Assembly: GCF_003945595.2 (NCBI RefSeq)
Contig: NW_024104316.1
Coordinates: forward strand, 372,001-436,000
Length of the DNA: 64,000 nt
Direction: 5' to 3'
Source: Pipra filicauda
Lineage: Eukaryota; Chordata; Aves; Passeriformes; Pipridae
The notes beneath the pieces are model-generated. The model saw only the letters and a list, made by a program, of their open reading frames with translations, was not told the DNA's origin and ran no database searches. The position numbers and the translations under genes were made by a program. Shown here piece after piece: positions 11,101 through 22,945 of this stretch. The stretch's first letter is position 1. Every line of letters begins with the position of its first letter.

Positions 11101-14100
11101 GGGGTCGAGGGGGTATCTTTGGCTCCATCCTCTAGAATGAGAAATGACCTGGCACAGTTGGGGATCCAAAACTGGGCAAATGGCACCCAAAACTGTGCAC
11201 TTTATGAAGCTTGGGACTGCTTCTGGGCACCTCCATCTTTCCCAGTTGGTCCCTGGGCAGAGATGAGTACCCATGCCATCTCTGATATATCATTCTGTGT
11301 CCCCCTCTCCAGGTCTATGACACCCCCCCCATGGCAGTGAAGGGTCCCAATGGGCAGGACCCAGGGCAGGAGATCTACGATGTGCCCCCCAGCGTGGAGA
11401 AGAACCTGCCCCAAACTGTAAGTGCTGCTAGGAACCTCCCAGCTTCTCTATAAGAAAGACAGATTTTTATAGGGAAAACAATAATTCACTCTCCCAGGGA
11501 TCAGTTTCCCCAGAGATGTGATGGTGTCCCTGGCACTGGAGGCTTTCAGGGTACCAGGAGGCAGGGTGCTGGATGTTCACATCCAGGGGATGAGTTTGGA
11601 TTCCGTGATGTTTCAAGGTCCCTTCCAACCTGGGCTGCTCTAGGATGTTGTGATTCCTGTCCCAAAGGGCAGGGGAACCCCTGGGGTGCATGGCTCCATC
11701 CTGGTGCCCACCCAGTGCCATCGTGCATGCTCAGAGGTGGCTCTTGTGTGCCCCACAGCATTGGGCAACCCGTCTGCACCTCTGTGCCTGAGCCAGGCCA
11801 GCCCTCCCAGCAGTGCTGACAGTGCCTGCTGCTCTGCCCTTGCAGGTGTACGACGTCCCCCCCTCGGTCAGCAAGGACGTGCCGGATGGCCCGGCACGGG
11901 AGGAGACCTACGACGTGCCCCCCGCCTTCGCCAAGCAGAAAACCTTCGACCCCTCCCGCCACCTCATCCTGGCCCAGCAGGAGCCCTACTTGCCAGAGGA
12001 TGTCTATGATGTGCCACCGGCAGCTGGGAAGGGTGCTCCTGAGCAGCCGCTCTCCCATGAGATCTACGACGTGCCCCCCAGCCTCAAGAAGCTGGGGGGA
12101 TCCACCTTCCCCTCCCAGGAGGTGTACGACGTGCCCCGGGACCTGCACGCCCCGGGTAAGGGCTCCGTGGACACAGAGGGCGAGTACATCTACGATGTCC
12201 CACCGCAAGTGGACCGCGAGGCCAAGGGCGCCGACGCCAAGCGCCTCTCAGCCTCCAGCACGGGCAGCACCCGCAGCAACATCTCCACGTCCTCACTGGA
12301 TGTGGTGCCCGTGAAGGAGCCGGCCAAGGGAGCCGGCAAGGAGTTCTCCCTGGACTTGGACGCCGCTATGGAGACACTGGCCAAGCTCCAGCACGGCGTC
12401 AGCAGCGCCGTCTCCTACCTCATGTCCTTTATCGGCACCAACTGGCGCAGCCCCGAGCACATGGAGGCCAACGCCGCCAGCATCCGCGGCGCGGCCGAGG
12501 GCGTCCGGACGGCCCTCCGGGACCTGCTGGAGTTTGCCCGGGGGGCAGTGGGCAATGCTGCCCAGGCCTCCGACCGCTCCCTGTACGCCAAGCTAAGCAA
12601 GCAGCTGCAGAAGATGGAGGAGGTCTACCAGGCCCTGGCACGGCACGGCCAAATGCTGGACGCTTGCCACTGGGCCCCCAGTGCGCTGGCCAGCAGCAAG
12701 CCGGGCGCGGATGACTTGGAGCACTTCATCATGCACTCACGTGGTGTCCCTGATGACACCAAGCAGTTGGCTTCCTTCCTGCATGGCAATGCCTCCCTCC
12801 TCTTCAAACGGACAAAGCCGGCGGTGGAGAGTGGTGGCCATGGGCCCCCTCACCCCTCCGACAAAGCCAACAGCATCCAGTCCCGGCCCCTGCCCTCCCC
12901 GCCCAAGCTGCTGGCCCAGGAGTCGCCCGACGGGCCCTACGAGAACAGTGAGAGTGGCTGGATGGAGGACTACGACTATGTCCATCTCCAGGTGGGCACG
13001 GGCGGGGGGGCCACTCCCCACAGGGAGCGTTTGTGCCGGTGCCTCCCCGGCACAGGGGGATTAGGCAGATCTGCTTCTGCCACACATGTCTTGCTCTTAT
13101 CCTCCAACTTGAGGGTTGTGGGGACCAGGGGTATCCTGGGGCAGGTGGGAGCTTGCTCTGGCAAGGCTGATGTTGCTGACCCCTTCCATGTCATGCTCCT
13201 GCAGGGCAAGGAGGAGTTCGAGAAGACCCAGAAGGAGTTGCTGGAGAAAGGCAATATCATCCGACAGAGCAAGGACCAGCTGGAGCACCAGCAGGTAAGG
13301 GCACCAGGGCAGGCAGGTAGGCACTGCTGAGCACAGTGCCCAGAGCAGGCAGGGCCTCAGGTCCTGCTTCCCTCATAACCTCTGCTGCCGGTCTGACCAC
13401 AGCCCTCTTCCCTGTCTGTCCCAGTGGAGGGTTTTATCTTGCCTTCCATACCATACCAATGCTGTGCCAGTGGAGAGGGGCATAGACACCTGGCTTCTGG
13501 AGAGGGGTGTGGTATAGTTGTCCTGAGGCTGGCACTGTCCCTCGCTCTTTTCCCTGGGGCTGGTGGCCATGGCCACCCGTGCTGGTGGCTCCGGGGAGGG
13601 GGAGCCAGGTGCTGGCTCAGTGGCCACCCTGCCTCACACTCATCTCTCCCACAGCTGAAGCAGTTTGAGCGGCTGGAGCAGGAGGTGTCGCGCCCCATCG
13701 ACAATGACCTGTCCAACTGGAGCCCCTCCCAACACTATGGCCCGGCACGGGGCAGCGGGACCCTGTGTCCTGCCGACCGCCAGCTCCTCCTCTTCTACCT
13801 GGAGCAGTGCGAGGCCAACCTTACCACGTTCACCAATGCTGTCGACGCCTTCTTCACCGCCGTCAGCACCAACCAACCCCCCAAGATCTTCGTGGCCCAC
13901 AGCAAGTTCGTCATCCTCAGCGCCCACAAGCTCGTCCTCATTGGGGACACGCTGTCCCGCCAGGCCAAGGCCCAGGATGTCCAGCACAAGGTGATGCACT
14001 ACAGCAACCTCCTCTGTGAGATGCTCAAGGAGATCGTGGCGACCACCAAGGCAGCCGCCCTTCACTACCCTTCTCCTGCCGCGTCCAAGGACATGGTGGA

Positions 14101-14170
14101 GCGCGTCAAGGAACTCGCCAACAGCACGCAGCAGTTCAGGATGGTGCTGGGCCAGCTGGCAGCCATGTGA
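8171..14170 (+). CDS. BCAR1: p130Cas / BCAR1 adhesion docking protein
   Basis: Seven coding exons: 8171-8182, 9019-9711, 10925-11086, 11313-11417, 11846-12991, 13205-13294 and 13655-14170 (TGA 14168-14170). Total about 907 residues; human is 870. Exon 1 encodes only MNYL, and the start matches the family. An SH3 domain (residues ~3-65, ALYDNVAESPDELSFRKGD) is followed by a short glutamine tract. Residues ~120-420 hold the substrate domain with about 14 YxxP motifs (YQVP, YDVP, YDTP, YDSP, YLMP), which when phosphorylated by Src-family kinases bind Crk SH2. Then come a serine-rich helical region, the Src SH3 ligand RPLPSPPK (12883-12906), the Src SH2 site YDYVHL within the end of exon 5, and a C-terminal four-helix FAT-like domain. 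It acts at focal adhesions. All splice phases agree and no break is seen. Confidence 0.96.
8262..8300 (+). repeat. GAG/GGA trinucleotide repeat in BCAR1 intron 1
   Basis: About ten consecutive gag units in the first intron just downstream of exon 1. It is a simple purine-strand repeat. It creates a poly-glutamate or poly-serine stretch in the spurious open frames of both strands. Confidence 0.9.
10540..10865. promoter_or_regulatory. GC-rich island with TATAAATA box in BCAR1 intron 2
   Basis: Within intron 2 (9712-10924) the sequence becomes strikingly GC- and CpG-rich, with CCAAT in gaccaattcg (~10566-10575) and TATAAATA at 10714-10721. This is the layout of a core promoter. A transcript starting near 10745 would run into BCAR1 exon 3, where an in-frame ATG exists at 10940 (MGQVYVYDSPK). 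That product would lack the SH3 domain. Promoter function is inferred only; it could equally be a GC-rich intronic element or a decayed insertion. Confidence 0.3.
11555..11655 (+). mobile_element. Possible CR1 3'-end remnant in BCAR1 intron 4
   Basis: The segment aaggtcccttccaacctggg followed by a degenerate gttgtgattcctg resembles the 3' tail of avian CR1 elements. It is short and diverged, so the call is weak. Confidence 0.3.
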
Positions 14171-14835
14171 TGGCCTCAGGGCCACTGTCCCCTCTCTCTG
14201 GCCCCCACCCCTCCCCAGACATGTGTTCCCCTCCATGGGAGTCCTCTCCACCTGGTGTAAGCGGACATGTACATAGAGACTCATGCACACCGGGGGGCTG
14301 GGGCTCCATGGGGAGGGGAGGGATGGGCTGCAGCCATCATCTCCTTCCCTCTTCTTCCCTCTGGCCGGAGGCCAGGAATGGTTTCAGAGCTGTGCCCGTA
14401 ATGAAGCAAAGCTGGGAGGTGCATCTATGCCCAATCCTTCCCTGCTGTCCTCTCTCTATACAAAACCGGCAGCCGGTCCTGGTCTGGAGGGCATGGGGCC
14501 GTGTCCCTCTTGAGACAAGGATGTGCCTGGCAATTTGAGGTGTTGCTGTGGCTGCCCCGCTCTCGGGGGGACACCAGAGCCACTCTACAGTGGCCAGCAG
14601 ATTCTAATGGTGTGGAAGCCATCCCCTGTGGTGGTGGGACAGTATGACACAGAGAGGTTGTACTGTCCCCCTGTGTGCTGGAGCCTGGGGATAGGGGTCC
14701 CCAGGGGGGTAAGGGATGGTGGGGAGCTGCTGGGGCAGGAAGGGGCTAACCTGTGCGTTCTCACGTCTCGGGGTGTGATACAGTACCAGCTGTAACCGAA
14801 ACGTGAACTGAAATTGGTGCCTTTTGAACACAGGG
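14171..14835 (+). other. BCAR1: BCAR1 3' UTR (end uncertain)
   Basis: Untranslated sequence follows the BCAR1 stop. No canonical AATAAA is visible before the inverted-repeat boundary. The A-rich stretch near 14795-14815 or the CATAAA at about 14908-14913 could serve as a variant signal, so the end is approximate. The region to 15398 has no other recognisable feature. The truncated LDHD copy points toward this 3' end, so transcripts from the two would converge here. Confidence 0.5.
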
Positions 14836-15398
14836 GAAGCTTCCGCTGGTTCCCGGAGCTACCGCGTGGCAGCCCCCTCCAAAACTTGGCCCCAAGTCCC
14901 CCAGCAGCATAAAGATTTGCCTACAAACGCCCTCCATCTCCTGGGTATCTGCGTGTGCCTGCTGAGGCGAGGGAGAGCCCCTGGTGCAGGGCTGCGGGGA
15001 TCCTGTCCCCCTAAAAGATCTCATAGCCAATGGAGACTGCTGGTGCACAGAGGTTTAATGGGGCATGTGGGGGGTTGGGGGAAATGAGGGGTGGCAGTGC
15101 GGGGCAGTGGGGCCACTCTGGCTCTGGCTTGAGGTGGGGAGGGCATCTCTCACAGGACATTCATGGCCCACCATGGCGGCTGTGGGTTTGGTGTGGTAGA
15201 GAGGGCAGTAGCCCAGTCTTGGTGGTCCTGGGAACCCATCCCTTCCAGCACCTTTGGGACACCAGTACCCCAGCCTCATGTGGACCCCAGAGTACTGGGT
15301 CCATGGCACTCTCAGTCCTGGGGCACCCTGCTACAACTCAGGGACCATGGCAGACCCGTGGACCCCCCAGCATCCCCAGCCAAAAGGCATCCCCTCTG
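14836..15398. other. Unique sequence between BCAR1 and the inverted repeat
   Basis: About 560 bp with no exon, repeat or RNA gene that I can recognise. It is the sequence into which the left copy of LDHD breaks off. A minus-strand ATTAAA (taat at about 15056) could act as a polyadenylation signal for read-through from the left arm, but this is conjecture. Confidence 0.5.
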
Positions 15399-15453
15399 CC
15401 AGCACCCTCAGTGGTGTGACCCCCGGCCCCATGGCCCCCCATGCCCACGGTAC

Positions 15454-16256
15454 CGACAGGGAACCAGAGCCCGGTGCCACGCAGGTGGCTGTTGAGGGCC
15501 TTGCGGGTGACACCGGGCTCCACTGTCACCGAGAAGTCCTCGAGGCTCAGCTCCGCGATGCTGTCCATGCGGCTCAGGTCGAAGCAGACGCCGCCCTGGC
15601 ACAGGGGCACCGGTGGGTCTTGGCACAGCCGAGCACCGAGAGCCCCGGGGGGGTCAGGGGGTGCCGGGGAGCCGATACCTGCACGGCATTGACACCGCCC
15701 TCGAGGCCGGTGCCGGTGCCAAAGGGCACCATGGGCACACGGCGGCGGTAGCAGAGCGCGGCCAACTCCTGGACCTGCCCCACCGACTGGGGCCACACCA
15801 CGGCGTCCGGGGGGGCACAGCTGGGGGACAGGGGCACCGCTGCCAAAATGACTTCCCCCTCCTCGGGGCCCTTCCCCTCCCCAGCTCTCTTGCCCTCCCT
15901 GGGATCCTTCCCCAGGGCTCCCAGCCCCAGAGGGCACTCACGGGTGCATGGACTCATCGTGGCCGTGCTGCTCCCGCACCGCCGTGGCCGTGGAGACGTT
16001 GGGGGCCCCGACCACGGCGCTCAGGGCCTCCACAAAGTCGGGGGGCAGCGAGGGCTGCGGGGGAACGACCAGGGCTCCGTCAGGGAGGGGCTGGGGAAGC
16101 TCTGCCTGCGGCCCTGGCACACACAACAGCCAAGGGCACGGGGCCCAGCGGCCACGGCAGGACGGGAATGCCCTCGGGGACCCCCGGCCCCACCTTGGAG
16201 CAGCAGCTGCGGCGCCCCAGGGCTGTCCCCAGTGCCAGCACCCGCCACAGGGCCAT
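15454..16256 (-). pseudogene. LDHD: Truncated LDHD copy (exons 1-4 only)
   Basis: Minus-strand copy of the first four LDHD exons: 16194-16256, 15942-16054, 15679-15820 and 15454-15595. It begins at the same ATG as the intact gene and preserves the mitochondrial presequence, the [11 protein letters not shown] flavin-loop motif and all splice sites, with no stop or frameshift. Duplication ends in intron 4 at about 15399, so the remaining seven exons are absent: the rest of the FAD-binding domain and the entire catalytic and metal-binding C-terminal part. It cannot make a working dehydrogenase. The intact frame suggests recent origin or sequence conversion with the full gene. It may still be transcribed because the upstream region is duplicated too. 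Confidence 0.88.
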
Positions 16257-16950
16257 GGCAGGACCGGACAAGAACAGGAACACGGGAACTGAACGACCAG
16301 GACCCTGCCCTGCCCTCCCCCCTGGCCGCCGGTCCCTCCCCCACACAGACACCTTAAGGTGGCTCCGGCCACGGGGACGGACACGTGAGTGTGTTCCTGC
16401 CAGGGGGACCCATCCCACAGTGCCCGTGGTCACATCCCCACACCGGGCAGGGTCCCAGCCTGAGCCGTGTCACCGCCCCCACCATGGCCCTTGCCCTCCC
16501 AACTGTCCCACAGCCCCGTGTTCCCATACCTGCTCAGCTGGCCCTGCAGCTGGCCAGGGGGCCCTCACCCTCTGGGAGGCCACATGGCCCGGGCCTGGGC
16601 CGTCCCAGCCAGGTGTCCCCATGCTCAACCAACCGTGTGACCACAAGCAGCCCTGTCCCTCTGACTCCATGCCCAGCCAGGTGTCCCCATTCAGGACCCC
16701 GTGTTCCCATGCCCCACTGTCCATCTGTCCCATTTCCCAGCCAGCTGTCCCTGTGCCCCCATTCCTGTCCCTGTTCTCACCCAGATGTCCCCATGCCTCC
16801 CAGCCCTCCTGACCGGGTGTCCCCATGTCCCCCCTCACACCACACGCCCCCATCCCCAGCCACCAGTCTCTCAGCCACCCGCCTGTCCCCCGTCCCGCTC
16901 CCACCCGTCCCACGGTGGGGACAAGGACACGGTGCTCAGGGGTGGCAGCG
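16257..16950 (-). other. CTRB-LDHD intergenic segment, left arm
   Basis: Mirror copy of the region between the right-hand CTRB and LDHD. It is rich in degenerate ggggaca/tgtcccc words, for example recurring variants of ccaggtgtcccca, giving a minisatellite-like texture. No exon is recognised. It presumably holds the LDHD promoter, but no TATA or clear CpG island is seen. Confidence 0.55.
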
Positions 16951-16973
16951 TTTATTGGTGTTTATTGCCAGGC

Positions 16974-18828
<1,855 letters not shown>

Positions 18829-18955
18829 TGTCACTCGTCAGGATGGACTCTGCCTGGCACCCGGTGCCTCTTATACCCACCCTGGGCACATCCCCGCAGC
18901 TGCTGGCCTTGCCACCGCAGCCTTGGGAGATAGGGTTGCACCTGGTACGGTGCCA
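18829..18955 (-). promoter_or_regulatory. CTRB: Left CTRB promoter (TATA, PTF1-like element)
   Basis: The minus strand carries TATAAG at 18870-18875, about 42 bp before the ATG, and an E-box CAGGTG (18939-18944) followed eight bases later by TCTCCC (18925-18930). The E-box plus TC-box arrangement resembles PTF1 sites that drive acinar-specific genes, though spacing and TC-box are imperfect. Homology with the other copy ends about 11 bp upstream of the E-box. Confidence 0.5.
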
Positions 18956-19081
18956 CCAGCACATTGCCAACCCTGGAACCATCTCGTCACCCAATTCTTT
19001 GATGTCCCGGGGGCCTGGCCCTGTGAATGAACAGAGACCCTGTGCCCCTGCCTGGGTGGCAGCTGGGAAGGGCTCTGCAGA

Positions 19082-19155
19082 CCTAACCTCAGGTGAACTC
19101 CATGGTCCTAACCTCAGGTGAACTCCATGGTCCTAACCTCAGGTGAACTCCATGG
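19082..19155 (+). repeat. 25-bp tandem repeat, three copies
   Basis: Three direct copies of a 25-bp unit start at 19082, 19107 and 19132. The unit contains cctaacctcaggtgaactcc and ends catggt. The copies are identical except at the end of the last. Each contains an E-box-like caggtg. Confidence 0.95.
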
Positions 19156-19194
19156 AGTTTGGAAATTCCACCATCCCATGACAGCCTATCCTGG

Positions 19195-19818
19195 CAGCCC
19201 AGAAAGCTGAACGTATCCTGGGCTGCATCTCCAGCAGTGTGGGCAGCAGGTCAAGGGGGGGGGATTCTGCCCCTCTGCTCCACTATGTTGAGACCCCACC
19301 CGGAGCACTGTGTCAAGCCCTGGACCCCAACATAAGAACAATGTGGACATGCTGGAGTGGGTCCAGAGAAGCTCACAGAGGTCCGCTAAGGAACAGAGTG
19401 CCTCAGCTATGGAGGGAGACTGGAAGAGTTGGGGTTCTTCAGCCTGGAGAAGAGACAGCTCCAGGGAGACCTTAGAGCACCTTCCAGTGCCTAAAGGGAC
19501 TACAGGAGAGCTGGAGAGGGACTTGAGACAAGGGCATGGACTGACAGAAGAAGGGTAGAATGGCTTCAAACTGACAGAGGGTAGGGTTAGAATAGAGATT
19601 AGGAAGAGATCCTCCCCTGTGAGGGTGGGGAGGCCCTGGCACAGGTTACCCAGAGAAGCTGTGGCTACCCCATTCCTGGAAGTGTTCAAGGCCAGGTTGG
19701 GTGGAGCTTGGAGCAACCTGGGATTGTGGAAGGTATCTCTGCCCATGACAGGGGGACTGGAACAAGATGAACTTTAAGATCCCGTCCCACCCAAACCATT
19801 CTGTGATTTTGTGATAAG
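19195..19818 (+). mobile_element. CR1 non-LTR retrotransposon 3' fragment
   Basis: About 620 bp matching the 3' end of avian/reptile CR1 LINEs in the sense orientation. Recognisable blocks include atcctgggctgcatc, gttcttcagcctggagaaga, tgaggcactggcacaggtt-type sequence, a variant of tgtccctgcccatg, and the terminal ccattctgtgattttgtgat. It is 5'-truncated, as usual for CR1. The open frames across it are remnants or chance. Confidence 0.9.
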
Positions 19819-20025
19819 GACCCAGGCTGGCATGGGCTCATTTTGGCACCAGAGCTGCAATTCCCACATGCCTTTCATAGCCTATTTCTACCAACATTTG
19901 CTTCACTGCTCTGATATTCCTGTGGGCCCACAATTCCCATTTGTTCCTATTATAGTGGATGTCTGGGCTGAGTTTCATCATTCCTCTCAACAGGAATGGT
20001 CTTCCAGCTCCTTCCTTCACATTAG

Positions 20026-20122
20026 ATTAAAAAAAAAAAAAAAAAAGGCAGCAGAGCCTTTACAGACAAGTTGGCCTGTGAGGACCCTTCCAACCATAAC
20101 CACTTTACTATGATTCCATGAC
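20026..20122 (+). repeat. Poly-A tract and CR1-like tail
   Basis: A run of 18 adenines (about 20029-20046) is followed by ~75 bp ending in cccttccaac...atgattccatgacc, which resembles a degenerate CR1 3' terminus. This could be two juxtaposed retro-insertions. Confidence 0.4.
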
Positions 20123-20246
20123 CAAGTGAGAACTCACCCCATGCACCGGACTAAGGACATTTTTAAGCCAGAACTTGGACCATGTGCTGTCCAACAGCCA
20201 TAGCCAAGGACACTGGCTCCAGGTGCCATGCTCCCAGGCCACGTCA

Positions 20247-20373
20247 TGGCACCGTACCAGGTGCAACCCTATCTCCCAAGGCTGCGGTGGCAAGGCCAGC
20301 AGCTGCGGGGACGTGCCCAGGGTGGGTATAAGAGGCACCGGGTGCCAGGCAGAGTCCATCCTGACGAGTGACA
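20247..20373 (+). promoter_or_regulatory. CTRB: Right CTRB promoter (TATA, PTF1-like element)
   Basis: Mirror of the left promoter: CAGGTG at 20258-20263, TCTCCC at 20272-20277 and TATAAG at 20327-20332, with the ATG at 20374. A single base (20312 versus 18890) separates the two promoters within the shared region. The sequence upstream of 20247 is unrelated to that upstream of the left copy. Confidence 0.5.
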
Positions 20374-22228
<1,855 letters not shown>

Positions 22229-22251
22229 GCCTGGCAATAAACACCAATAAA

Positions 22252-22945
22252 CGCTGCCACCCCTGAGCACCGTGTCCTTGTCCCCACCGTGGGACGGGTG
22301 GGAGCGGGACGGGGGACAGGCGGGTGGCTGAGAGACTGGTGGCTGGGGATGGGGGCGTGTGGTGTGAGGGGGGACATGGGGACACCCGGTCAGGAGGGCT
22401 GGGAGGCATGGGGACATCTGGGTGAGAACAGGGACAGGAATGGGGGCACAGGGACAGCTGGCTGGGAAATGGGACAGATGGACAGTGGGGCATGGGAACA
22501 CGGGGTCCTGAATGGGGACACCTGGCTGGGCATGGAGTCAGAGGGACAGGGCTGCTTGTGGTCACACGGTTGGTTGAGCATGGGGACACCTGGCTGGGAC
22601 GGCCCAGGCCCGGGCCATGTGGCCTCCCAGAGGGTGAGGGCCCCCTGGCCAGCTGCAGGGCCAGCTGAGCAGGTATGGGAACACGGGGCTGTGGGACAGT
22701 TGGGAGGGCAAGGGCCATGGTGGGGGCGGTGACACGGCTCAGGCTGGGACCCTGCCCGGTGTGGGGATGTGACCACGGGCACTGTGGGATGGGTCCCCCT
22801 GGCAGGAACACACTCACGTGTCCGTCCCCGTGGCCGGAGCCACCTTAAGGTGTCTGTGTGGGGGAGGGACCGGCGGCCAGGGGGGAGGGCAGGGCAGGGT
22901 CCTGGTCGTTCAGTTCCCGTGTTCCTGTTCTTGTCCGGTCCTGCC
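22252..22945 (+). other. CTRB-LDHD intergenic segment, right arm
   Basis: About 700 bp between the CTRB polyadenylation signals and the LDHD start codon. It is dominated by degenerate ggggacac(c/a)tgg-type words, including tggggacacctggctggg twice. It must contain the LDHD promoter and 5' UTR; no TATA box is obvious. Confidence 0.55.

Larger units (their letters stand above)
18956..20246. other. Palindrome spacer between divergent CTRB genes
   Basis: The 1,291 bp spacer is not itself palindromic. It contains three copies of a 25-bp unit, a CR1 3' fragment, unique sequence with an 18-base poly-A run, and a short second CR1-like tail. No gene is recognised. Confidence 0.85.

Noticed and set aside
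14836..15398. Possible missing LDHD exon 5 just beyond the left breakpoint
   Set aside because: Compared by eye with the right-hand exon 5 (24003-24162) in reverse complement; no match was found, and homology ends cleanly at about 15399.
15613..16812. 399-codon plus-strand open frame, mirrored at 22390-23589 on the minus strand
   Set aside because: It is antisense to LDHD exons 1-3 and the CTRB-LDHD intergenic region, is composed of low-complexity Pro/Gly/Arg residues, and appears twice only because of the palindrome.
18956..20246. A zinc-finger gene (ZFP1) expected near CTRB in mammals
   Set aside because: No C2H2 repeats (CxxC...HxxxH with TGEKP-type linkers) occur anywhere between BCAR1 and ZNRF1 in this window.
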